Assembly: GCA_000435275.1 (NCBI GenBank)
Contig: FR883817.1
Coordinates: 1-12,376, forward strand
Source: Clostridium sp. CAG:557
GTDB taxonomy: Bacteria > Bacillota > Clostridia > Oscillospirales > Acutalibacteraceae
Direction of reading: 5' to 3'
DNA length: 12,376 nucleotides
The first letter of the stretch is position 1; each line of letters opens with the position of its first letter. The notes below the pieces were generated by a model. That model was not told the DNA's origin. It worked only from the letters and a program-made list of their open reading frames with translations, and searched no databases. Of the stretch, positions 1-7,301 are shown piece by piece. A program made the translations under genes and the position numbers.

Positions 1-20
1 ACTTTCACCGCACACGGCGT
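1..20 (-). ncRNA. Group II intron domain V, 5' half
   Basis: On the minus strand the first 20 bases of the window read ACGCCGTGTG then CGGTGAAAGT. This matches the 5' strand and GAAA tetraloop of a domain V hairpin. The catalytic triad position appears to be CGC (plus-strand 17-19) rather than the commoner AGC. The 3' strand of the hairpin falls outside the window, so base pairing cannot be checked. Domain V is the catalytic core of the ribozyme and marks this end as the 3' part of the intron. Confidence 0.8.
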
Positions 21-89
21 TCCATCAAATTTAAGTTTTATAAAAATAAAGTAAATTTACACGTTTGAAATCGCAGATTTTTCTGAAAT

Positions 90-1973
90 CTAAATTTTTT
101 CTAATTGTGCTAATTTTCTGAGTCTATTAATTTTTGATAACTGAGATTTATCGAGTTTCAAATGTTCCAAATAGTACGCTATAGTGGCTTTTTCTGTTGC
201 ATGAATCAAGATATGCACTTCTTTACACATGATGATCAGATTAGAATAATTATCTCCACCGCCTAACTCTCGAGGCAATCTATGATGACAATTAATATCA
301 TCGATATTCAGTACCTTTTCGGTCACTGCACATTTTCCATTTTGCGCAACGTAAAGCGATATCCTGTTGTCCATGTACTCCACACTTCCTAGGGACTCGT
401 TTTGTTCCATGAGTTCATGGAAAATTGACATGTTTATCCCTAGTTTCTTGTGAATTTCCTCCCGGCCTTCCACAGTATATTTGTTAACCTTGCGTTTTTG
501 AAACATTGGAGCTTTAGTTTGAATATAACCAACTGGACATAGGGGAATTCCATTTACAAAACGCATTTGTCGGCTTCTCCCATATCGGCTTCTTATATAC
601 TGATATTTCTCCAAACTCCCAGATTTCTTAGCTCGTTCTCTCAGTCGATTTTTTACCACAGTGTCTATATTTCGGGATATTTTTGTCATATCTAGGCTAA
701 TATTTGTTGCCATTCTATAATAGTTATGAATTCCAATAACCATCGAGTTGTACTGTGTTATAGCTCTCCATTCTTCCTTTTCATTTCCGGGAGATTGGAT
801 TTCTTTGATCTGATTTTTCAGATTTTTCACAGTTCGCTTCATCGCTTTGTCACACATGTGTGACCTTATGACATATTTTCTACCTTTCTTGACAATCTTT
901 AATTTTATCCCTAGAAATTCTGAATAATTCCGTTTTAAATTTACCACTTTCGATTTTTCTTCGCTTATCTCTAATTTCAAACGATCTCTTAGCCATTGTT
1001 TCACAGCAATAAATATTTTATCGGCATCACTTCTTTTCCGGCAGAATATTTTGAAGTCGTCAGCGTATCTCACTATCCACATCTCTTTCAAGTGCGTTTT
1101 CTTTAACATACGATACTTGGAGCCTTGATCTAAACTGCCGTTATAGTTTATTTTCGGAGCATACCGATGTTTGGTAAGGATATTTTCCCACTGTGATGCT
1201 ATCCACCAATCGAGTTCATTTAGCACGATATTTGATAGAAGCGGCGATAGAATTCCCCCTTGTGGTGTTCCTTTCGTTGGCCAGATTTTCTCGCCATTTG
1301 GCATAATAATCGGAACTTTTAGCATTTCTTTGATTATACAAATCAGCTTTTTGTCGCGGATCCCCATGTGCCACATTTGTTTTATTAATTTTGTATGGTT
1401 CACATTATCAAAGAATCCCTTTATATCGATATCCACCACAAAATGGATTTTTTGCCGCTGGATCTTTTTATAGCAATCTGCTATCGCGTTCTCTGCTGAT
1501 TTGTTTGGTCTAAACCCATAACTGCTTCTGTAGAATTTTGCTTCGCAGATTGGCTCTAAAACCTGCAGGATGCATTGCTGCACGATTCTATCCCAAATCG
1601 CCGGTATACCAAGTGGTCTCATTTTCCCATTTGGTTTCGGAATTTCAACTCGTCTCACTACTCTCGGTTTGTACCAAGACATCTTTTTTTGCACAATTTT
1701 TACATAGTCATCACTGGCTATGCTCTCAATATCTTTGATCGTTAGTTTATCCACGCCACTTGTTTTACTTCCTGTATTCCTCTTTATATTTCTGTATGCT
1801 AGTTTTATATTTTCTTCAGACGAAATTATTTCCATTAGATTATTAAAAACTTCTCCGACTTTGCTCTTCGCATACAGCGTATCGAAAGTTTCCTGCAGGT
1901 TATAATATTCATTGTGTCGCAGTTTTTTGTGTTTTATTTTCTTCTGCTTTCTCGAAACGAACACAGGCATCAT
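90..1973 (-). CDS. ltrA: Group II intron reverse transcriptase / maturase with HNH endonuclease domain
   Basis: This 627-residue protein is the intron-encoded protein. It assists splicing as a maturase, nicks target DNA with its endonuclease domain and copies the intron RNA into DNA. The N-terminal reverse transcriptase has the motif-A region DIDIKGFFDN at about 181-190, TPQGGILSPLL at 236-246 and the catalytic YADD at 303-306. The maturase (X) region follows at about 370-500. The C-terminal HNH domain has Cys548, His563-His564 (CHHRLP), an LGGGDNYSNL stretch, Cys583 and His587. No frameshift or missing catalytic residue is visible and the length suits a full RT-X-En protein. The start is uncertain: an AGGGG stretch directly abuts the first ATG and sits only 3 nt before the second, ATGATG. 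The gene occupies the domain IV position of the intron. Confidence 0.96.
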   Translation of the reverse strand: MMPVFVSRKQKKIKHKKLRHNEYYNLQETFDTLYAKSKVGEVFNNLMEIISSEENIKLAYRNIKRNTGSKTSGVDKLTIKDIESIASDDYVKIVQKKMSWYKPRVVRRVEIPKPNGKMRPLGIPAIWDRIVQQCILQVLEPICEAKFYRSSYGFRPNKSAENAIADCYKKIQRQKIHFVVDIDIKGFFDNVNHTKLIKQMWHMGIRDKKLICIIKEMLKVPIIMPNGEKIWPTKGTPQGGILSPLLSNIVLNELDWWIASQWENILTKHRYAPKINYNGSLDQGSKYRMLKKTHLKEMWIVRYADDFKIFCRKRSDADKIFIAVKQWLRDRLKLEISEEKSKVVNLKRNYSEFLGIKLKIVKKGRKYVIRSHMCDKAMKRTVKNLKNQIKEIQSPGNEKEEWRAITQYNSMVIGIHNYYRMATNISLDMTKISRNIDTVVKNRLRERAKKSGSLEKYQYIRSRYGRSRQMRFVNGIPLCPVGYIQTKAPMFQKRKVNKYTVEGREEIHKKLGINMSIFHELMEQNESLGSVEYMDNRISLYVAQNGKCAVTEKVLNIDDINCHHRLPRELGGGDNYSNLIIMCKEVHILIHATEKATIAYYLEHLKLDKSQLSKINRLRKLAQLEKI

Positions 1974-2648
1974 CCCCTGTCACGTTCAGATTTTCTTTGT
2001 CTTACTCGAAGCTGTGTTATTTACCCTTTTTTCTTTTCCTTAAGTTTGACTAATGGCTGTTCCTCCATTTCCATTACAGAAATTTCTCAGGTCGTGCCAT
2101 CGCTTTCACTATGCACTGGACGCTTATTTTCTTCGTCGCCTCCACATCTCTGCGTTGCATAGCTTCCCACGTTCCGATAATCCTATCTTTACATATATCC
2201 TTAGGAGCACACTATGAGCCTGCTAGCTTGCCTCCACCTGTAATGGAGCAAGGATTTTCATAACAACAATTTTTACTTATCCTCACTAGCACCCGCTTTT
2301 GCAGGTATATGCATTTCTACATATTCATGCCTTAGACCCGTACATTCGCATGTTCGTCAGAGTTTTACCTCATTCTCTCCATAAATACTTTTTAGACACC
2401 CGGCATATAGGTGACGCCATCTGCCTCCAGACAACTTTCGTGTTATTTTATCACAACTTACGGTCACTCTCTGCCGACTTCACCGAGCTTCTGAACATCT
2501 GCCTTCTCGGCAGAGCCAGTCGGAGTATCAGTGTGAGCGTTTCAGGGCGTTACTCCCTCATTCCACTCATCGGATTATCAGTTCTACTAAAACTAACTTT
2601 ACGTTCTTGTTTTAGTGCCTAACCTTTTCAGTTAGGAACGTGTCGCAC
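1974..2648 (-). ncRNA. Group II intron 5' ribozyme region (domains I-III and start of IV)
   Basis: These 675 nt between the 5' splice site and the maturase start are the expected size for domains I to III plus the 5' part of domain IV. They begin with GTGCGACACG and contain many short inverted repeats, for example CCTAAC pairing with GTTAGG just inside the 5' end. Base composition is visibly richer in G and C than the flanking genes, as usual for structured RNA. Plus-strand open frames here (1914-2162 and 2299-2622) resemble no protein and are read as chance. I did not fold the complete secondary structure. Confidence 0.85.
2263..2268 (-). other. Candidate exon-binding site EBS1
   Basis: The minus strand reads TGTTGT, about 380 nt into the intron. 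It can pair with all six bases immediately upstream of the 5' splice site (ACAATA), with one G-U wobble. It sits in a loop closed by GGAT and ATCC, as expected for the domain I EBS1 hairpin. I could not find a convincing EBS2 partner by eye. Confidence 0.55.
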
Positions 2649-2654
2649 TATTGT
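2649..2654 (-). other. Intron-binding site IBS1 (last six bases of the 5' exon)
   Basis: The 5' exon ends in ACAATA directly before the intron's GTGCG. Its full complementarity to the EBS1 candidate at 2263-2268 supports this splice junction. In the host gene the site covers the Asn codon of the HN motif, so the intron targets the conserved catalytic stretch of the amidase. Confidence 0.6.
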
Positions 2655-2884
2655 GCACATCTATTGCTAAATCCGGCTCAAAGGCGTTGCATTCGTTGAT
2701 TTCATCAGTTACCGGGTCATTTTCATCTATTGCCCGTGACATCAAAACCTCAATACCGTGCGTTTCTAAAAAATCTTTGCAAGCTAAAGGTTCCACTAAG
2801 TTAACATCTTTTTCAACCAAATAGCCCGACCGCTCCTGAATTTGTGTCTCCGCGGCCTACTCCGATAAATACTTTCTTCAACAT
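2649..2884 (-). pseudogene. N-acetylmuramoyl-L-alanine amidase (Amidase_3, endolysin type), 5' exon of a broken gene
   Basis: Zinc amidases of this family cut the amide bond between N-acetylmuramic acid and L-alanine in peptidoglycan; next to tail genes they act as phage lysins. The visible part begins MLKKVFIGVG and includes SGAVG, an ENDPVTDEI stretch and PDLAIDVHN, the family's zinc/active-site histidine motif. Three lesions are seen. The usual GHGG/GHGGTD motif reads GRGDT, so the first zinc-ligand His has become Arg. One extra G in the run at plus-strand 2825-2827 shifts the frame after SGAVG and brings a stop. The group II intron then interrupts the gene immediately after His-Asn. The start may be ATG at 2884 (4 nt from a strong AGGAGG) or TTG at 2881 (7 nt). 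The frame open to 2632 ends in intron-derived codons. The 3' exon is outside the window. Confidence 0.85.
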
Positions 2885-2888
2885 ATCT

Positions 2889-2894
2889 CCTCCT
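2889..2894 (-). promoter_or_regulatory. Ribosome binding site of the amidase pseudogene
   Basis: AGGAGG on the minus strand precedes ATG at 2884 by 4 nt and the next codon, TTG at 2881, by 7 nt. The spacing favours the TTG as initiator. The site is well preserved although the gene behind it is dead. Confidence 0.6.
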
Positions 2895-2953
2895 TCTACA
2901 AACATCTAAAAACACAGGTTTGTTGCCTTTTGGGGTTCATTCATTTACAAAGC

Positions 2954-3091
2954 TCAAATGTCAATCGCATCTTCAAATATCGATAAACTTTTTATATATG
3001 CATACGCCGAATCAACATTCAAATTCTTGTTATACTTCGTATTTATAAACTTTGTGTAAATAAAAACATTGATGTCTTCAGTACATATACT
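2954..3091 (-). pseudogene. Short unidentified reading frame between tail-fibre remnant and amidase
   Basis: An open stretch of 45 codons between stops has protein-like composition. It contains FIYTKFINTKY, then NLNVDSAYAY and SIFEDAIDI before its stop. There is no convincing start or Shine-Dalgarno site, and it overlaps the end of the preceding broken frame. It could be the tail of a separate small phage gene lying before the lysin, or a frame-shifted 3' end of the tail-fibre gene. I do not recognise the family. No other gene is visible between 2895 and 3043. Confidence 0.35.
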
Positions 3092-3397
3092 TCATAACTT
3101 GATTCTTTTATAGCAATTTGCTGGACACAGTTCCCATTATCCGATTTATTGACAATCAGACTGTGACGAAAGCCTTCAGTTGGTGCATTTGCCGTATTCT
3201 ATATCAGAAATTAAAGCCTTTGAATTTATCGTGCAAGTTTTTGTGGTTGCACCCGTGCCGCCACAATTCATGGGAGTTGCAGAGACTGAGGTTTGAATTT
3301 TTTTCCATGACTCAATAGAGTGAATTTGCGAATTATATTGGCCTATGTTAAATGTTGCTTCGGTACTTGAGCTGTCATCCGATAAGCTGTTTAACAA
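3043..3397 (-). pseudogene. Phage tail-fibre-like protein fragment, frameshifted
   Basis: Two overlapping minus-strand frames join into one protein. The first (TTG at 3397 to a stop at 3176) contains ESWKKIQTSVSAT and CGGTGATTKTCTI, ending in DIEYGKC. The second continues with NAPTEGFRHSLIVNKSDNG, then QIAIKESSYEVYVLKT, and stops at 3043. The second part resembles the pyocin-knob-type repeats of phage tail fibres, in which an APT-x-G segment leads to a Q-x-A strand and a Y-x-R-like end. Homology is judged by eye. The frame change lies near 3176-3190. The expected 3' end (a typical W-S-x-W segment) is missing. Its position just upstream of an endolysin in the same direction fits a prophage tail-lysis order. 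The true boundary with the dehydrogenase remnant lies near 3365-3390. Confidence 0.5.
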
Positions 3398-4476
3398 TAA
3401 TTGGTTCAGATTACGTTTGGCTCCTATTAGCTATTGCTTTTGACATAAATAAAGATAAAATAGTTTACTTTAATAAAACATGTAAAAATATTTTATTTAC
3501 TAATGAAAAAATATTTACGAAACGCTATATGTTATATAATCGCTGTACCAACTCCAATACATAAAAATAGAAAACCAAATTTGAATATGATAATAGAGGC
3601 TAGCAAATTAGTTGGAAAATTTTTAAATAAGGGCGATTATGTAATCTATGAATCTACAATTTTTCCTGGTCTTACTGAAGAAATATGTGTTCCTATTTTA
3701 CAGAAATATTCAAATCTTAAATGCAAACAAAATTTTAAAATCGGATATTCTCCCGAAAGAATAAATACGGAGGATAAATATCACAAACTAAATAATATTA
3801 CAAAAGTTGTATCTTCTATAGATAAAAACTCTTTAAATGAAATTTATAAATTATATTCATTAATTGTAAAAAAAGTTTATAAAGCTAAGAGCATAAAAAT
3901 TGCAGAAGCGTCCAAAATTGTTGAAAACACTCAACGAGATGTTAATATAGCGTTTATCAATGAAATTACAATTTTATTAAATAAAATGGGGATAGCTTCA
4001 AGGGATGTTTTAAAAGCGGCTAAAACTAAGTGGAACTTTATAAATTTTAAACCTGGATTAGTTGGGGGACATTGTATAGAAATAGATCCTTATTATTTAA
4101 TTGATAAAGCTAAAGGTTATAATTTTTCTCCAAAATTAATAAAAACGAGCAGAAATATAAATGAAAATATGGCTTCATATATTGCTGATAAAACGTGTAG
4201 CATTTTAAATAAACAAGGTAAACATATCAAAGAGTGTAAAATACTGATATTAGGCCATTGCTTTAAAGAGAATGTAAATGATTTTAGAAATTCAAAAGTT
4301 GAAAATTTAGCAAAAACTTTGATGCAATCATTTTAGCAGTGGCTCATAAAGAATTTAGAAGAATAGTGTTAGAAGACATCAAAATAAAAAATAAAGATTG
4401 TATTCTTATTGATATGAAGGAATTTTTTAATTCTAAAAAAGCCAAAGATCTAGGACTAACGTATTGGGGGTTATAA
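3391..4476 (+). pseudogene. Nucleotide-sugar dehydrogenase (UDP-HexNAc 6-dehydrogenase, WbpO/TviB type), degraded
   Basis: The family oxidises UDP-N-acetylhexosamine to its uronic acid with NAD+ for surface polysaccharide. The intact middle (3503-4336, 277 codons) has YIIAVPTPI, an ESTIFPG segment, GYSPERIN, NTQRDVNIA and GLVGGHCIEIDPYY with the catalytic Cys, then FKENVNDFRNSKV. Upstream, in another frame, lies the Rossmann start: IIGSDYVWLLLAIAFDINKD, where GLGYVGLP would be expected. Four point changes have destroyed the dinucleotide-binding glycines, and roughly eight codons are missing between AIAF and FDIN. A one-base change in the A-run near 3505-3511 separates TNEK from KYLRNA. Near 4316-4321 about 40 codons are deleted with a frame change, after which FDAIILAVAHKEF runs to a stop at 4474. 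The gene cannot make an active enzyme. Confidence 0.88.
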
Positions 4477-4480
4477 TAAA

Positions 4481-4928
4481 TTGAGATACTTAGTGACAGG
4501 CGGAGCAGGTTTTATTGGATCTAACATAGTTGGCTAAGTTAGTGGAAAATGGTGAGCAAGTTAGAGTAATAGATAATTTGTCTACAGGGAAGAAAGAAAA
4601 CCTAAACAAATATTTAAACGAAATAGAATCTATCAACGGAGATTTAATCGATTATGAAATAACGCGTATGGCCGTTAAAAATATTAATTACGTAATTCAT
4701 CAGGCTACTTTACCTTCAGTTCCACGTTCTATAGAGGATCCAATTAAAACAAACCTTAATAATATTAATGCTACTGTAAATTTACTTTTTGCGTGTGTTA
4801 GACCTAATAACGTAAAAAGAGCAGTTCAAGCAGCGTCTTCTTCTGCATATGGAAATACACCACTTTTGCCCAAAATTGAAAATATGAATCCTATACCTAG
4901 ATCACCTTATGCAGCATCTAAATTATAA
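4481..4928 (+). pseudogene. NAD-dependent nucleotide-sugar epimerase (UDP-GlcNAc 4-epimerase, WbpP/TviC type), truncated
   Basis: The extended short-chain dehydrogenase family interconverts UDP-GlcNAc and UDP-GalNAc. The reading begins at TTG 4481 with RYLVTGGAGFIGSNIV, the NAD-binding motif. An extra G at 4532-4533 gives a stop at 4535; the other frame (from 4530) continues with AKLVENGEQVRVIDNLSTG. Later motifs are LPSVPRSIEDP, AASSSAYGNTP and PYAASK, which holds the catalytic Tyr and Lys. A stop follows at once, so the C-terminal half (about 180-200 residues) is missing. The gene starts 4 bp after the dehydrogenase remnant's stop, so the two formed an operon. Its truncated end is 15 bp from the end of glgP, which marks a deletion or rearrangement point. 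Confidence 0.87.
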
Positions 4929-4943
4929 AAATGTAGTAAAATT

Positions 4944-7292
4944 TTAAATCTTCCAAATATTTTCAGCATATTCTTTGATGGCTCTGTCGCTAGAAAAAAA
5001 TCCAGCAGAAGCGACATTTTTTAAACACATTTGACCAAATTTAAAACGATTTTTGTAATCATTGATAGCTTTAATTTTGGTTTTAACATAATCAGGCAAG
5101 TCTTGTAAAAGAAAGTAAGCATCTGGGGCATGCCAAGAAGCGCCTTTTAAAATGGAATCGAATAATTCTTGAAAATCAGTGTTATTGGGCGAACCGGAGT
5201 CGAAAGTACCATCGACTAAAGTGTTTAAGATGCGCCTAATTTGAAGATTTTTATCATAAATTTCTTGTGGGTTATAATTATTTTTTAGAATATTGATTTC
5301 ATCTACCGTTGCACCAAAAATGTAATTGTTTTCCAATCCCGCCTGTTTAACAATTTCGATGTTAGCACCGTCAAAAGTCCCCAAAGTAACGGCTCCGTTC
5401 AGCATAAGTTTCATATTTCCGGTGCCGGAAGCTTCAGTTCCCGCGGTAGAAATTTGCTCTGAAATGTCAGCAGCAGGAATAATTTTTTCAGCATATGAAA
5501 CGTCATAATTTGACACAAAAATTACCTTCATTTTATTGTTGACATCAGGGTCATTGTTGATAAGATTTTTTATTTCATTAATATATTTAATAATGCTCTT
5601 GGCCCGCGTGTAACCTGGTGCGGCTTTACCTCCAAAAATGAAAGCCGTGGGGTAAAAATCTTGTAGTTCACCGTCTTTAATTCTAAAATAAATTTCTAAT
5701 ATAGAAAAAGCATTTAATAACTGGCGTTTGTATTCATGCATACGTTTAATTTGAACGTCGAAAATAAAATCAGGCCTTAAAAATTCGCCTTCTTTTTCCT
5801 TGATATAATCACATAATTGTTGTTTTTTTATTTCTTTTATAGAATTAAATTTTTTGATTATCGAAGGTTCACTACAAAATTTTTTTAGTTTTTCCAGTTT
5901 AGTTAGGTCTGTAATCCAGTTATCGGAGATAAGACTGCTGATAAGCGCAGAAAGTTCGGGATTAGAAAGTGCCAGCCACCTTCGAGGCGTTATACCGTTA
6001 GTTATATTTTTTATTTTATGAGGAAAATGTAAGTTTAAATCTTTAAAGATTTGAGTTTTCAAAATATCAGTGTGAATCTTGGCAACGCCGTTTGTATACT
6101 TCGAAATATAGAAAGCTAATCTTGCCATATGAATTTTTTTATCTTGGATTATTAACAAATTGTCTGAAATATTACTAATTGTATTTAAATTTAACTCGTT
6201 TATTAACTTTTCATTTATTTTAAGAATTACCGAAAAAATTTCAGGAAGAATTTCGCTTATTAATGCGGTATCCCAAGTCTCTAATGCCTCTGACATAACA
6301 GTATGGTTTGTGTAGAAAAATATTTTTTGAGATATGCTAAGAGCTGCTTCAAAGCTGACTCCTTTATGCAACAAAAGTCGGATTAATTCCGGAATAGAAA
6401 TTACAGGATGAGTATCATTGAGTTGAATTGCACAAAAATTTGGCAATTCATTGTATTTATTGCCATGAATAGATTTGAATTTTTTCAAAATATCTTGCAA
6501 AGAGGCGCTACAAAAGAAATATTGTTGACGTAAACGTAATTTTTTACCTTCATCTGTAGAATCGTTTGGGTAAAGAATTTTACAGATATCGTGGGCCCTG
6601 CGAGTTTCGTCTGCGGCTTGAGCATATTTTTGTTCATTAAAGAGTTTAAAATTAAATTCATTAATTGGTTCACTTTGCCAAAGTCTTAAAGTGTTGATAT
6701 TATTAGATTTATAACCAATTATTGGAACGTCGTATGGTACAGCTTTTACAGTTAAATCGGCAAATTCAACAAAAACAGAATCATTTTCAGATTTAATTGA
6801 CCAAGGATCTCCAAACGTCTTCCAATTATCAGAAGTTTCAACTTGTTTACCGTCGACGAAACTCTGTTTGAATAGACCATATTGATAACGAATGCCATAT
6901 CCATTAAGTGGAATTTTGTGAGTGGCTGCAGAATCTAAAAAACATGCAGCAAGGCGTCCTAAACCGCCGTTTCCAAGAGCCATGTCTTCAATGCATTCCA
7001 TTTTATTCAAATTAATGCCCAAAGTCTTTAAACAGAATTTTATTTTGTCAGTTAAACCTAGTGCCAATAGATTATTTTGTACTAAACGTCCCATTAAAAA
7101 CTCCGCAGAAAAATAAAATGCTTGTTTTTTTTGAAGCTGTGCAGCTTGAGCTTTATGCCAATTTTCAGAAATTTTTCCCATGATGACCTTTGAAATAACA
7201 TTATGTAATTCTGTGTCAGAAAGTTGAGAAATCTCCTTTAAATACATATTTTTAGCTGTAATTTTTAAATTTTTTAACAAATCTAAATTCAT
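4944..7292 (-). CDS. glgP: Glycogen/maltodextrin phosphorylase
   Basis: This 782-residue cytoplasmic enzyme uses phosphate to release glucose-1-phosphate from the non-reducing ends of alpha-1,4-glucans. Visible GT35 family features are YFSAEFLMGRL (about 60-70), GNGGLGRLAACFLDS, GYGIRYQYGLF, the NDTHP segment, KRMHEYKRQLLN, and the pyridoxal-phosphate site EASGTGNMKLML with the cofactor Lys at about 628, followed by DGANIE. The length is normal for the bacterial family and no lesion is seen. ATG at 7292 lies 9 bp after the malQ stop; GGAAGG overlaps the malQ end about 15 nt upstream, a rather long spacing. It is the last gene of the pncC-malQ-glgP operon. Its stop is 15 bp from the truncated epimerase remnant, with no terminator hairpin visible. 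Substrate preference (glycogen or maltodextrin) cannot be told from the sequence. Confidence 0.97.
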   Translation of the reverse strand: MNLDLLKNLKITAKNMYLKEISQLSDTELHNVISKVIMGKISENWHKAQAAQLQKKQAFYFSAEFLMGRLVQNNLLALGLTDKIKFCLKTLGINLNKMECIEDMALGNGGLGRLAACFLDSAATHKIPLNGYGIRYQYGLFKQSFVDGKQVETSDNWKTFGDPWSIKSENDSVFVEFADLTVKAVPYDVPIIGYKSNNINTLRLWQSEPINEFNFKLFNEQKYAQAADETRRAHDICKILYPNDSTDEGKKLRLRQQYFFCSASLQDILKKFKSIHGNKYNELPNFCAIQLNDTHPVISIPELIRLLLHKGVSFEAALSISQKIFFYTNHTVMSEALETWDTALISEILPEIFSVILKINEKLINELNLNTISNISDNLLIIQDKKIHMARLAFYISKYTNGVAKIHTDILKTQIFKDLNLHFPHKIKNITNGITPRRWLALSNPELSALISSLISDNWITDLTKLEKLKKFCSEPSIIKKFNSIKEIKKQQLCDYIKEKEGEFLRPDFIFDVQIKRMHEYKRQLLNAFSILEIYFRIKDGELQDFYPTAFIFGGKAAPGYTRAKSIIKYINEIKNLINNDPDVNNKMKVIFVSNYDVSYAEKIIPAADISEQISTAGTEASGTGNMKLMLNGAVTLGTFDGANIEIVKQAGLENNYIFGATVDEINILKNNYNPQEIYDKNLQIRRILNTLVDGTFDSGSPNNTDFQELFDSILKGASWHAPDAYFLLQDLPDYVKTKIKAINDYKNRFKFGQMCLKNVASAGFFSSDRAIKEYAENIWKI

Positions 7293-7301
7293 TTTTAAAT
7301 C

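Larger units (their letters stand above)
1..2648 (-). mobile_element. Group II intron with intact maturase, 3' end cut off by the window
   Basis: The element runs right to left. Its 5' end is placed at 2648, where the minus strand reads GTGCGACACG, matching the group II 5' consensus GUGYG. This lies directly after the conserved His-Asn codons of an amidase gene. About 675 nt of structured RNA follow, then the maturase ORF (90-1973), then the beginning of domain V at the window edge. The rest of domain V, domain VI and the 3' splice junction are outside, so the total length is somewhat over 2.65 kb. The intron lies in the same sense as its host gene, as expected for a self-splicing intron. Unlike its neighbourhood, it carries no visible lesion, which suggests recent arrival or continued activity (inference). 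Confidence 0.93.

Noticed and set aside
2300..2500. EBS2 partner for the bases upstream of IBS1
   Set aside because: I searched for a complement to the GATGTG stretch and found no match good enough to report.
1914..2622. Plus-strand open frames within the intron's 5' RNA region
   Set aside because: They lie opposite the ribozyme, have protein-unlike composition and no ribosome binding sites, and are explained by the structured RNA on the other strand.
2632..2648. C-terminal residues SATRS of the apparent amidase frame
   Set aside because: These codons come from the first bases of the intron, not from the amidase exon.
3118..3318. Plus-strand 66-codon frame
   Set aside because: It overlaps the tail-fibre-like frames on the minus strand, which have better protein character.
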